Shown piece after piece: positions 1 through 7,110 of a stretch of 13,655 bases of DNA (position 1 is its first letter; each line of letters starts with the position of its first letter). A model generated the notes under the pieces. That model did no database searches, was not told the DNA's origin, and saw nothing but the letters and a program-made list of their open reading frames with translations. The translations under genes were made by a program, and so were the position numbers. The stretch spans positions 1 to 13,655 of the forward strand of contig JBMZCV010000142.1 of assembly GCA_049613665.1 (NCBI GenBank), given 5' to 3'. The DNA comes from JBMZCV01 sp049613665. Its GTDB lineage: Bacteria; Bacteroidota; Bacteroidia; Chitinophagales; UBA2359.

Positions 1-29
1 CATTTATAAGCTACTGATAATCAATAGTT

Positions 30-170
30 TTATAGAGTAACAGGTCTAATAGTTATATCATGCCCCTCGTTCGTTTTTCCTAAAGCATATCGTTTTTCAA
101 AATATTTTTCTTGACTAGAAAGTTGGCTAAAATTTAAAACAATTATCAAAAATAAAAATATCGTTTTCAT
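30..170 (-). CDS. Short secreted ORF or 5' fragment of a broken secreted-protein gene
   Basis: This is a 46-codon ORF from ATG (168-170) to TAA (30-32). The first ~20 residues form a signal peptide: MKT, then a hydrophobic run IFLFLIIVLNF, then SQLSSQ as a plausible cleavage region. The mature part is only ~26 residues and includes ALGKTNEGHD, which resembles the opening of the first blade in secreted beta-propeller proteins of Bacteroidota (typically continuing with a D-G-G-Y motif). Here it stops instead. It may be a small secreted peptide, or the start of a larger gene cut short by a frameshift or deletion. A terminator hairpin lies directly upstream of the ATG (187-221), leaving little room for its own promoter, which favours the broken-gene reading. 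The function is unknown. Confidence 0.4.
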   Translation of the reverse strand: MKTIFLFLIIVLNFSQLSSQEKYFEKRYALGKTNEGHDITIRPVTL

Positions 171-186
171 ATTTTATATATTTAAA

Positions 187-221
187 AATAGGCAGACTAT
201 CTAAAAAATAATCTGCCTATT
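187..221 (-). terminator. Intrinsic terminator, minus strand
   Basis: A perfect 10-bp inverted repeat, AATAGGCAGA (187-196) and TCTGCCTATT (212-221), encloses a 15-nt loop. Read on the minus strand the stem is followed by TTTTTAAATAT, as expected for rho-independent termination. It lies 21 nt after the TAG that closes the T9SS-tail-like fragment (243-299) and 107 nt after the ABC ATPase stop, so it may end transcription of either. Confidence 0.6.
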
Positions 222-242
222 GTGTATCAAAAAATCGTTTAT

Positions 243-299
243 CTATTTAACAATAATTAGCTTGTCATGAGCTATCACATTAGCATCAATTCCTCGCCA
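243..299 (-). pseudogene. Possible remnant of a T9SS C-terminal sorting domain
   Basis: On the minus strand an open stretch of 18 codons without a start reads W-R-G-I-D-A-N-V-I-A-H-D-K-L-I-I-V-K and then TAG (243-245); an in-frame TAA sits just upstream (300-302). The ending H-D-K-L-I-I-V-K resembles the final strand of Type IX secretion sorting domains, which often end in KL(I/V)(I/V)xK; the protease in this same window ends TTKLVVMK. A terminator hairpin follows at the distance expected for a real gene end. My reading is that the 3' end and terminator of a lost cargo gene survive here, directly downstream of the ABC ATPase gene. The fragment is short, so chance is not excluded. Confidence 0.3.
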
Positions 300-328
300 T
301 TACATCGTTTAATTCGCAAAAGCAAATC

Positions 329-958
329 TTAAAACAACTCCATTCTTTTTTCAAAAACAGCCTTTAGCCGTGTGTCGTGTGTCACGATAATCAAAGCAAC
401 TTTATCTTTTTCGGCTTGCTCTTTTAGCAATTCAATAACCTGTTTGCAGTTTTCATCATCAAGACTTGCCGTAGGTTCATCAGCCAAAATGATGCTCGGC
501 CGATTGAGCAAAGCACGCACAATAGCGACTCTTTGCTGTTCGCCTTGACTAAGTTCGTGCGTTTTATTATCTATTTTTTCGGCAATATGCAAGCGTTCCA
601 ATAGCTCTAAAATGCGTTTTTCGTCTTGTTTCACGCCAGCCAAATATTGCGTTAACAGCAGATTTTTTTTGACCGTTAAAGAACCAATAAAATGAGATTT
701 CTGAAAAATAATGCCGATATTTTGCCCACGAAAAATATCTATCTTCGATTTTGAAAGCTTTGTAATATCTGTTTCGTTAATGGAAATGCTGCCCGAAAGC
801 GGCTGCAACAAACCTGCTAGAAGATGCAATAAAGTCGTTTTTCCTTTGCCCGAATTACCTAAAATGAGCAGAGACTCGCCTGCCGAACAAGCGATATTTT
901 CAAATTCAAATTTTTTGTTGGTTTCATAAGAAAAAGTCAATTGATTGGTTTGTAGCAT
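329..958 (-). CDS. ABC transporter ATP-binding protein, LolD/MacB-like
   Basis: This 209-residue ATPase subunit has one complete nucleotide-binding domain. Motifs in order: Walker A GNSGKGKT (34-41), Q-loop Gln86, signature LSQGE (136-140), Walker B IILADE (156-161), D-loop SLD (165-167) and switch His194 in IVTHD. Length and motif spacing fit the LolD/MacB/FtsE group, which drives FtsX-like permeases in lipoprotein release, efflux or division. The ATPase sits at the inner face of the cytoplasmic membrane. No permease gene is visible in the window, so the substrate cannot be assigned and a LolD name would be a guess. The ATG at 956-958 leaves a normal N-terminus (MLQTNQLTFSYE, the first strand of the fold). 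The gene stands alone, with a bidirectional terminator and a promoter-like site upstream. Confidence 0.9.
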   Translation of the reverse strand: MLQTNQLTFSYETNKKFEFENIACSAGESLLILGNSGKGKTTLLHLLAGLLQPLSGSISINETDITKLSKSKIDIFRGQNIGIIFQKSHFIGSLTVKKNLLLTQYLAGVKQDEKRILELLERLHIAEKIDNKTHELSQGEQQRVAIVRALLNRPSIILADEPTASLDDENCKQVIELLKEQAEKDKVALIIVTHDTRLKAVFEKRMELF

Positions 959-1077
959 ATTTTCTTCTAGTTTTTAGTGTTGGATTTTTAGTTTTTAGTT
1001 ATCTACCTGTACGAAATTCCTTTTTGGGGCTTACTTATTTTCTATTGCAAAAGAAACTACCGAAAAACAAGGAATAG

Positions 1078-1085
1078 CAAAAGTA
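1078..1085 (-). promoter_or_regulatory. Candidate -7 element for the ABC ATPase gene
   Basis: The minus strand reads TACTTTTG, a full match to the Bacteroidota -7 pattern TAnnTTTG, about 120 nt upstream of the ATG. No good TTTG -33 box lies at the usual spacing, where the sequence is the T-rich tail of the neighbouring terminator. A second, poorer candidate is TAGTTTCT (1052-1059), with TTTTG (1078-1082) 18 nt upstream. Only one of the two may be used. Confidence 0.3.
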
Positions 1086-1101
1086 AGTTTTTTTGCATAA
1101 A

Positions 1102-1137
1102 AAAAAGATAGATAAAACTCAATTTATCTATCTTTTT
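1102..1137 (-). terminator. Bidirectional intrinsic terminator after the thioredoxin-like gene
   Basis: A perfect 15-bp inverted repeat, AAAAAGATAGATAAA (1102-1116) and TTTATCTATCTTTTT (1123-1137), encloses a 6-nt loop. On the minus strand it follows the stop of the thioredoxin-like gene by 36 nt and continues as a run of Ts. It separates that gene from the ABC ATPase gene, so the two are probably not one operon. Confidence 0.75.
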
Positions 1138-1173
1138 ATTTTTTTGTGTAGTAAAACAAACTAATATTTGAAA

Positions 1174-1854
1174 TTAGTTAGTCGTTTTAGGCTGCACTTT
1201 TATATTAGGTTGTGGCGTTCTTGCTCTTTTAGGAGCAGGTTTGTTATCTGGAATTTCAGAATTGAAACTTTGCTGAAACTGAGCCAAAGATTTCCCTGCT
1301 TTATATTGTTCTTCTTTTACGAAGTGAGCCAATTCGTCGAAGTTATGAGCATTTTTGTAGCCAGGAAACGCATCGATTCTGTTCAAGTTTTCGTCAAGGA
1401 ATGCGATAGTCGGATAGCCTACACGGCCTGTTGATTTCTCACCCAAAATCAAGCGAGTTGCCAACATATTTGTGCCACGTCTTCTGCCTGGCACAAATTC
1501 ATAAGCATTGCCATTAAAATTGACGGTTGTTGATGTTTCGGCATCAAATTTTACGGCATAAAAATTTTCGTTGATATAGCTAGCTACTTCAGGATTTTGG
1601 AAAGTATCTCTATCCATACGTTTGCACCAGCCGCACCAGCCTGTATATAAATCGAACATGACTTTGCGAGGTTCTTTTTTGATTTTTTGCTCCAACTCGC
1701 TCAATGTTATCCATTGAATAGCTCCTTTTGCAGCACTTGTAGCCATCGTTTTTGTTTTAGTCTTGTCGCTGCTCTTGTCACTTTCTGCTGTTTCGGTACA
1801 AGCCGTAGCAAACAACAAAAATATTGACATGGAAAAAATAAATAAGTTTTTCAT
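1174..1854 (-). CDS. Thioredoxin-fold lipoprotein
   Basis: This 226-residue protein starts with a lipoprotein signal peptide: MKNLFIFSMSIFLLFATAC, with lipidation Cys19. A linker rich in Ser, Thr, Lys and acidic residues follows, then a thioredoxin-like domain at about 47-182. The active-site motif is W-C-G-W-C (Cys74, Cys77) after a beta strand (VMFDLYTG), and the cis-proline is in GYPT (Pro148). It resembles thioredoxin_7/DUF255-type proteins, probably acting as an envelope thiol-disulfide reductase or isomerase; the partner is unknown. A basic, Pro-rich tail (205-226) closes the protein. The frame stays open to an ATG at 1944, but I chose 1854 because it gives a canonical lipobox and because a promoter-like TACTTTTG (1888-1895) lies between the two starts. 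The fold call is confident; the specific reaction is not. Confidence 0.85.
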   Translation of the reverse strand: MKNLFIFSMSIFLLFATACTETAESDKSSDKTKTKTMATSAAKGAIQWITLSELEQKIKKEPRKVMFDLYTGWCGWCKRMDRDTFQNPEVASYINENFYAVKFDAETSTTVNFNGNAYEFVPGRRRGTNMLATRLILGEKSTGRVGYPTIAFLDENLNRIDAFPGYKNAHNFDELAHFVKEEQYKAGKSLAQFQQSFNSEIPDNKPAPKRARTPQPNIKVQPKTTN

Positions 1855-1887
1855 AATCACATTATATTTTTTGTATTGAAATTCACA

Positions 1888-1895
1888 CAAAAGTA
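1888..1895 (-). promoter_or_regulatory. Candidate -7 element for the thioredoxin-like lipoprotein gene
   Basis: The minus strand reads TACTTTTG, a full match to TAnnTTTG, 33 nt upstream of the ATG at 1854. Transcription would begin near 1881, giving a leader of about 27 nt and excluding the longer ORF start at 1944. The -33 region is weak: the nearest match is ATTG at 1918-1921, with a 22-nt spacer. Confidence 0.4.
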
Positions 1896-2059
1896 AGAAG
1901 TTTTTTTCTAAAAAGTACAATATGCTCCCTAAAATAAATTTCAAAATAACCGTTTAGATGTGAGCTTTTGAGAGAAAAAATTGTCACAATATAAATAGTT
2001 GTATTTTAAACATATTTTAATACGCATTATAAGATTTGCATTGCTCTGCTGTTTTCTCC

Positions 2060-2734
2060 TTAGTCGTTTCGATAATCTCTGTCTCGGTTTCTATCATTAT
2101 CTCTATACCTGTTTGAATCGTCAGTTCGAGGTCTGTATGGTCGTCGATTCGAATCACTGTTTCGAGACCGAAAATTGCGTCTAAACTCTTGCATAGGCGA
2201 TTGTCGGCGTTCACTTCTTTCGTTTCTGGCTTTTGTTCTTTCTTCTTTTCTTATAGCTTCTTGTTTTTCCATTTCACTTTCCAACAATTTATCAAAAGCA
2301 TTTGGATTGTAAGCTATTTGTTTTACATCTTCCAAAAAATCTGGTACAGGAGAGGTTGTATAAGGCACTCTCATATAATATATTGTTTTTCTATATTTGC
2401 TTGCTACACGCTGCAAACGTGGCCAAGGGTGTTTTTCGTTGTATTGACCAATAAGAATAACAATAAACGTACATTCTTTAAATTTTCGTTCCATTTTTGG
2501 CTTAATAAGCCTACCTGTTCGAGTACGCAAACCAGTATCTTCTGTGCTTGTAATAACAATAGTATGCTGTTGTTCGCCAAACTTTCGTTTTTTACCCCAA
2601 CGACGTATTTTATTCAAATATTTCATGTCATAATGGTTGTGACAAACAAATACTTTTTGAGAAGAAGGCCGACGTTTATCATTTTGTCTAGCGTCTTTCT
2701 GCTCATCTTGGCGAAAAGTTGGATTGATATTCAT
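2060..2734 (-). CDS. TIR-like (ThsB/DUF1863-type) protein with Arg/Asp-rich tail
   Basis: This protein has 224 residues and no signal peptide or membrane segment, so it is probably cytoplasmic. After a polar N-terminus (1-26), residues 27-150 look like the MTH538/DUF1863 TIR-like fold now associated with Thoeris ThsB: strand KVFVCHNHYD (27-36), LIKPKMERKFKECTFIVILIG (76-96, helix plus core strand), HPWPRLQRVA (102-111), then a strand and MRVPYTTSPVP (121-131). Family members usually show W-x3-E at the 104-108 position; here it is W104-x3-Q108. Residues ~153-178 are a charged helix and ~179-224 a disordered segment dominated by Arg, Asp, Asn and Ser. TIR-like proteins of this type sense infection and make nucleotide signals in Thoeris, but no ThsA-like effector is present, so a defence role is only inferred. 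The gaps to both neighbours exceed 200 nt, so it is probably a single-gene unit. Confidence 0.7.
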   Translation of the reverse strand: MNINPTFRQDEQKDARQNDKRRPSSQKVFVCHNHYDMKYLNKIRRWGKKRKFGEQQHTIVITSTEDTGLRTRTGRLIKPKMERKFKECTFIVILIGQYNEKHPWPRLQRVASKYRKTIYYMRVPYTTSPVPDFLEDVKQIAYNPNAFDKLLESEMEKQEAIRKEERTKARNERSERRQSPMQEFRRNFRSRNSDSNRRPYRPRTDDSNRYRDNDRNRDRDYRND

Positions 2735-3258
2735 GTAATGTAGTTTTCTTGAATTAGCTTTTTAGTTTTATGCTCTAGACTGAAATATTAGGTTTAATAA
2801 CTTAGCAACGCTCAAAAACTAAGCTTTTTTGTTTGAGTTTGACATTTTTTAAAAAAAACCTCATCATAATTGTAGATTATAATTGTGCTTTTTGTTTTTT
2901 CTATCAAAAAAATCGCTATCTCAAATTGTGAAGCTTTTTTGTTGCTACTTACTATATATTCTAATATTTATACAAATAAAGCAAACCATATTATATTGGC
3001 TCAATATCGCATTTTTTTTTCAAAAATCAATGACATTTAAATGACATTATTATTTTTATTATCATTTTAAGCAAAAAAAAAGAAATTTAGGCATTATTGG
3101 TTACAATTGTTGCTTTTTGCTAAATAAAAAAAAGAAAAATATTGAAAGGAATAGCAAATGATTTTGTTTCGCTTTTGCTATTTATGGAATATCAAGTTTT
3201 ATTCCAAGTTTGAAAATTGTAATAATCAAATTGTACTTTTCGCAAAAAAAAGTCTTTT
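2735..3258. other. 524-base AT-rich spacer between the SNF2 helicase and TIR-like genes
   Basis: Both flanking genes are on the minus strand, so this holds the 3' end of the helicase transcript and the promoter of the TIR-like gene. No exact TAnnTTTG match was found upstream of the TIR-like ATG; the nearest is TAGTTTTTG on the minus strand near 2814-2822, with one extra base. A 9-bp inverted repeat, AATAGCAAA (3150-3158) and TTTGCTATT (3174-3182), is the clearest folded element and could be a weak terminator. A short A6/T6 palindrome overlaps the helicase stop codon. Short ORFs here show no recognisable protein features. Confidence 0.5.
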
Positions 3259-6200
3259 TTAACTAAACAAATATTCTACATCATTTTTATCTAGCGTTTT
3301 CAAAAAGCTTTTTTCGGCTGAAATAATATCATTGGCCAAACTTTTCTTTTTGTTTTGCAATTCCAATATTTTTTCTTCTACTGTACCTTTACAAATCATT
3401 TTATAAGCAAAAACATTATTTTTTTGGCCAATTCGATGCACTCTATCAATGGCTTGCTGCTCAACTGCTGGATTCCACCATGGGTCGAGCAAATAAACAT
3501 AATCGGCAGCCGTGAGGTTGAGGCCAAAACCGCCAGCTTTGAGGCTAATCAAAAATACACGACAGCTTTTTTCTTCTTGAAAATGTTTGATAGCTTTTTG
3601 TCGGTTTTTTGGCGAAATAGAACCATCTAAATAGGCATATTTTATCTTGTGATGTTCGAGGGCATCACGCACCATAGCCAACATGCCGAGAAACTGCGAA
3701 AAAACCAAAACTTTATGATTACCTGTTTTTTCAGTTATATGTTTGGAAAGCTCTTGTAGTTTTATAGAGTCTTTACCATAATCTTCTGGGTCTTTTAGCA
3801 AGGCTGGCGAGTCGCAAATTTGTCGCAATTTCATCAAACCTTCCAAGATATACATACCCGCCCGATTCATGCCTTCTTCACTGATTTTTTCCAAAATTTT
3901 CGCCTTATAATTATCACGAAAAGCTTCATAAACTCGTCTTTGTCGAGGCAACATTTCGCAATATAAAACAGTTTCTGTTTTGGGTGGCAAATCTTCGGCT
4001 ACCATTTCTTTGGTTCGGCGTAGCAAAAAAGGATAAATAATTTTTTTGAGTTCGTCGACTCGCTCTTGATTGCCATTTTTGTCGATAGGATTGGCAAATT
4101 CGTTTTTGAAAAAATCACGGCTACCCAAAATTCCTGGATTTAAGAAATTGAATTGAGCATACAAATCAAAAGTGTTGTTTTCGATAGGTGTTCCTGTAAG
4201 TGCAAGTCGATTGTTTGCATTGAGCAATCGAGCAGCTTTATATCGTTTTGTCGTTGGGTTTTTGATAGATTGAGATTCGTCTAAAACAATATAATCAAAA
4301 TGAAAAGAAGACAACAATTCAATATCGGAAGCCATTGTTCCATAAGAAGTTAAGATAATATCATAATTATTGAACTCATCTGTTTTGTGTCGAACTCTAG
4401 TCAAGCCATGATGTTTCAAAATGGTTAGGTCGGTACAAAACTTGTCTGTTTCGGCTATCCAATTGAAAATAAGCGAAGTAGGCACAATGATAAGGTGAGT
4501 TGTTTTGCCTCTTTTTTCCTTCAAATGTTGTAGAAAAGTAAGCACTTGCACCGTTTTGCCCAATCCCATATCATCGGCAAGGCAGCCGCCCCATTGAAAC
4601 TCATCTAAAAAGTTGAACCAATTGAAGCCTTCTTTTTGATAGTTTCGCAAAGTGGCATTTACGTTTTTCGGCATTTTTACCTTTTGAATGGCCGAAAAGT
4701 TTTTTAATTTTTCCTTTTTTTCCTTCAATTCTCTCAAAATATCCTCCTCATCGAGCTGGTCATACAACTCATCGACGAGCGAAAAATGCACTTTTGAAAC
4801 TTTGAGCGTATCGCCTTTTATATTTCCCATTTTGAAAAGCGTTGCGTATTGTTGCAACCATTTTTCGGGCAATATACCAAGCTTTCCATTGTTGAGCCGC
4901 ACAAAACGCTCTTTTCGCACCAATGCTTTCTGCACATCACGCAGCGAAACATTTTGGTCACCATATTGTACATTTGCTTTAATATCAAACCAATCAATGC
5001 CAGAAGACACCTTAAAATCTATGGTTGGCTTATTGACATCGTAGCGAAATTTGTGTAGCTCTTTGAAGCCAAACACTTCAATTTTTTCTTTTTTTAATGT
5101 ATCAAAAAATTCTAAAAACCACGCTTTTTCCATAATATCATCATACGAAATATAATAATATAGTCCATCGGTTTCTGTTTTTTGTTCTCCAAAATCAGGG
5201 TGAATCATCGTCATAAAAGCTTCAAATTCGCCTTCTAGTGTTTTATCTCTTGTTATTTGAACAACTTTATTGTCTTTTTCCGAAACAATTTTGTCGGCAC
5301 CATCTAATTCGGCTTGATGGCTACCATATGTTACTAAAGGCTGAATAATGAGATATTCTTCGGATTCCTTCAAAAATATCTGCCTAATTCCTGCCACTTC
5401 TAGCTCTTCGATGTGAATAGGAATATCTGTGTCGAAATAGTATTTGTTTTGCAACGGCAACACTACATTTGAAAGCAAAGTTGGCAAAGCTTCTTTCTTG
5501 ATTTTTACGGTAGGTGTATCCGTAAAAATTTTCAATACTTCAGGCTCATTGTGGCTATCCAACAAAAATAACTCATTGTCGTTGAGCAACATTTTTTTAT
5601 TTATCAACAAAGTTTTATTGATACTTTGCACTCTATCCTTGATATTGAGTTGTGCATTTAGCTCTATAAAACCATCTTTTTCATATAATTCAAATTGCAA
5701 TTTTGCATCTTCCTGCGAGAGCTTCAAAGGTAAGAGTGTTCGCATCGACATTGTTTTGCTCTCTTCTTTGAGCAAGTAGTTGCTTTTTTCTTTCAACAAA
5801 TCAAACAGTTCTTTAAATTTGTTGCCAAGATGTGTATAAACTTTCGCAAAAGCATCAACACTCAAATCTTTTTCTGACAAAAAATAGCCTCCGCCATTTT
5901 CCCAAGTATAATTGAGCTTAACTTTTGTTAGTTGTTGCACATATTGTCCAATTCTTTGCCACTTAATTTCTTTTGCTAGTTGAATAAGGCGAATGTCTTT
6001 TTCATCTATAATAGGCACTTTTGACATGTCTATTTGTCCATAACCATAATTGCCAGAAAGTGGTGTAATATGCGACACAATTTGCGTTTCTTCGGCATTG
6101 AGTTTTCCTATGATAGGTATAAATTCGAAAAAAGGCAAATATTGATTATTTTGATAAAAATCAAATACATAAGCCATTCCATATTTTTCTATCTTCGCTC

Positions 6201-7110
6201 CTCCTCTACCACTTGATTTTTTTTTCTTTTTTCCTATCTCAGCACTAGCAGGCAAAAGTATTGTTTTTTCGCTTGGTGGTTTTTTTGCATATTGTTTTCC
6301 AAAAGCTTTTAAATCGGCTGCTTTTAGGAGTGAACTATCCAATACAATAAGTGAAAGTTTGTCATAATTATTGACTTTAAAATCAAACTTGCCATTTATA
6401 TCATCATCTAGCGAAAAGCCATAAGGTTCGAGTAGGCGATTTTTGTCTTCGTCCCAGTTTTTCATCATCTCAAACGCCTTTTTGCCATGCTCGAAGCTAA
6501 GTTGCAAAAATACGGCTAGGCGATGCAGGCACAATGGCATTTTTTGCTCGGCACAAGTACAGGTGCTTTGAAAAACTTCTGCACTTACTTTTGTAATCGC
6601 AATGCGATAGACTTCATGTTTGTATTTTAGTATTGCCTTTACGGTTTGATTTTCGTCCATCTCAATCGTAGCTCGTTTGGCTCTGGCCAACTGCTTTCCT
6701 TTCGTCCAGTCACTTTGATTAATATAATCTTTGAGCTTATTTTCTTCAATATATTTCATGAAGATTTTATTGTCGATAGGCTTTGCTCTTTTCTGGTATT
6801 CGGCGGTAGCCAAACGCTGTTCTAAGGCCAACAAGGCAGCCACTTCATGCTTGCACATACCTCCCCAATCATAAGGGCAGTTGCATTGTGATGAAATTTT
6901 CTTTTTATTGTTAAAGTCTTTTATAACCACCTCATAATCCTGGTTATAATAATATTCGCTTTCTACTTTATATATTGCCTTTTCACGTTTAAAATCTATA
7001 CTATTTAGAGTACAGCCGCCCATGCTCAATAAGCGTTTGCCTTTGTTTCTGCTGCTTCCTTTGACTCTTGCCGAAATGTAAGATTGGATAATTGGATGAA
7101 TTGTATTCAC
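3259..7110 (-). CDS. SNF2-family helicase with two N-terminal SWIM-type zinc motifs
   Basis: This is a 1283-residue Swi2/Snf2 ATPase, a double-stranded DNA translocase. The N-terminus carries a SWIM motif, C76-x-C78-x7-C86-x-H88, and a second with the same spacing, C184-x-C186-x7-C194-x-H196. The middle (~590-760, including IDWFDIKANV) matches the bacterial SNF2-associated region. The motor follows: motif I DDMGLGKT (845-852, Lys852), Ia LIIVPTS (873-879), II DESQ (944-947, for the common DEAH/DEAQ), III TGTP (972-975), IV KVLVFSQF (1133-1140), V GFGLNLTAAD (1194-1203), and VI QAIDRVHRIGQ (1219-1229). All catalytic motifs look intact. The start is GTG (7108-7110, MNTIHP); an in-frame stop lies 21 nt upstream, and the next Met is residue 30. 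A clear promoter lies about 70 nt upstream. Related proteins occur both as housekeeping chromatin or transcription remodelers and in defence loci; the target is unknown. Confidence 0.92.
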   Translation of the reverse strand: MNTIHPIIQSYISARVKGSSRNKGKRLLSMGGCTLNSIDFKREKAIYKVESEYYYNQDYEVVIKDFNNKKKISSQCNCPYDWGGMCKHEVAALLALEQRLATAEYQKRAKPIDNKIFMKYIEENKLKDYINQSDWTKGKQLARAKRATIEMDENQTVKAILKYKHEVYRIAITKVSAEVFQSTCTCAEQKMPLCLHRLAVFLQLSFEHGKKAFEMMKNWDEDKNRLLEPYGFSLDDDINGKFDFKVNNYDKLSLIVLDSSLLKAADLKAFGKQYAKKPPSEKTILLPASAEIGKKKKKSSGRGGAKIEKYGMAYVFDFYQNNQYLPFFEFIPIIGKLNAEETQIVSHITPLSGNYGYGQIDMSKVPIIDEKDIRLIQLAKEIKWQRIGQYVQQLTKVKLNYTWENGGGYFLSEKDLSVDAFAKVYTHLGNKFKELFDLLKEKSNYLLKEESKTMSMRTLLPLKLSQEDAKLQFELYEKDGFIELNAQLNIKDRVQSINKTLLINKKMLLNDNELFLLDSHNEPEVLKIFTDTPTVKIKKEALPTLLSNVVLPLQNKYYFDTDIPIHIEELEVAGIRQIFLKESEEYLIIQPLVTYGSHQAELDGADKIVSEKDNKVVQITRDKTLEGEFEAFMTMIHPDFGEQKTETDGLYYYISYDDIMEKAWFLEFFDTLKKEKIEVFGFKELHKFRYDVNKPTIDFKVSSGIDWFDIKANVQYGDQNVSLRDVQKALVRKERFVRLNNGKLGILPEKWLQQYATLFKMGNIKGDTLKVSKVHFSLVDELYDQLDEEDILRELKEKKEKLKNFSAIQKVKMPKNVNATLRNYQKEGFNWFNFLDEFQWGGCLADDMGLGKTVQVLTFLQHLKEKRGKTTHLIIVPTSLIFNWIAETDKFCTDLTILKHHGLTRVRHKTDEFNNYDIILTSYGTMASDIELLSSFHFDYIVLDESQSIKNPTTKRYKAARLLNANNRLALTGTPIENNTFDLYAQFNFLNPGILGSRDFFKNEFANPIDKNGNQERVDELKKIIYPFLLRRTKEMVAEDLPPKTETVLYCEMLPRQRRVYEAFRDNYKAKILEKISEEGMNRAGMYILEGLMKLRQICDSPALLKDPEDYGKDSIKLQELSKHITEKTGNHKVLVFSQFLGMLAMVRDALEHHKIKYAYLDGSISPKNRQKAIKHFQEEKSCRVFLISLKAGGFGLNLTAADYVYLLDPWWNPAVEQQAIDRVHRIGQKNNVFAYKMICKGTVEEKILELQNKKKSLANDIISAEKSFLKTLDKNDVEYLFS

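Noticed and set aside
1855..1944. Longer start for the thioredoxin-like protein at 1944
   Set aside because: The extension would bury the signal peptide and lipobox inside the protein, and a -7 promoter element lies downstream of that start.
2017..2214. 65-codon minus-strand ORF overlapping the 3' end of the TIR-like gene
   Set aside because: It is in a different frame over the repetitive Arg/Asp tail codons. Its Glu/Thr/Ile repetition is a by-product of that low-complexity DNA.
2060..2734. Complete Thoeris defence system
   Set aside because: Only a ThsB-like protein is present. No SIR2 or SLOG effector (ThsA) occurs in the window.
2189..2743. 184-codon plus-strand ORF antisense to the TIR-like gene
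   Set aside because: It has a Phe/Ser-rich composition typical of the reverse of Lys/Glu/Arg codons. The TIR-like reading shows a recognisable fold pattern.
3158..3262. 34-codon plus-strand ORF running into the helicase 3' end
   Set aside because: It has no recognisable features, overlaps a real gene end, and lies in very AT-rich DNA where such ORFs arise by chance.
4688..5058. Plus-strand ORFs inside the helicase gene
   Set aside because: They are antisense shadows; the minus-strand reading is continuous and carries all helicase motifs.
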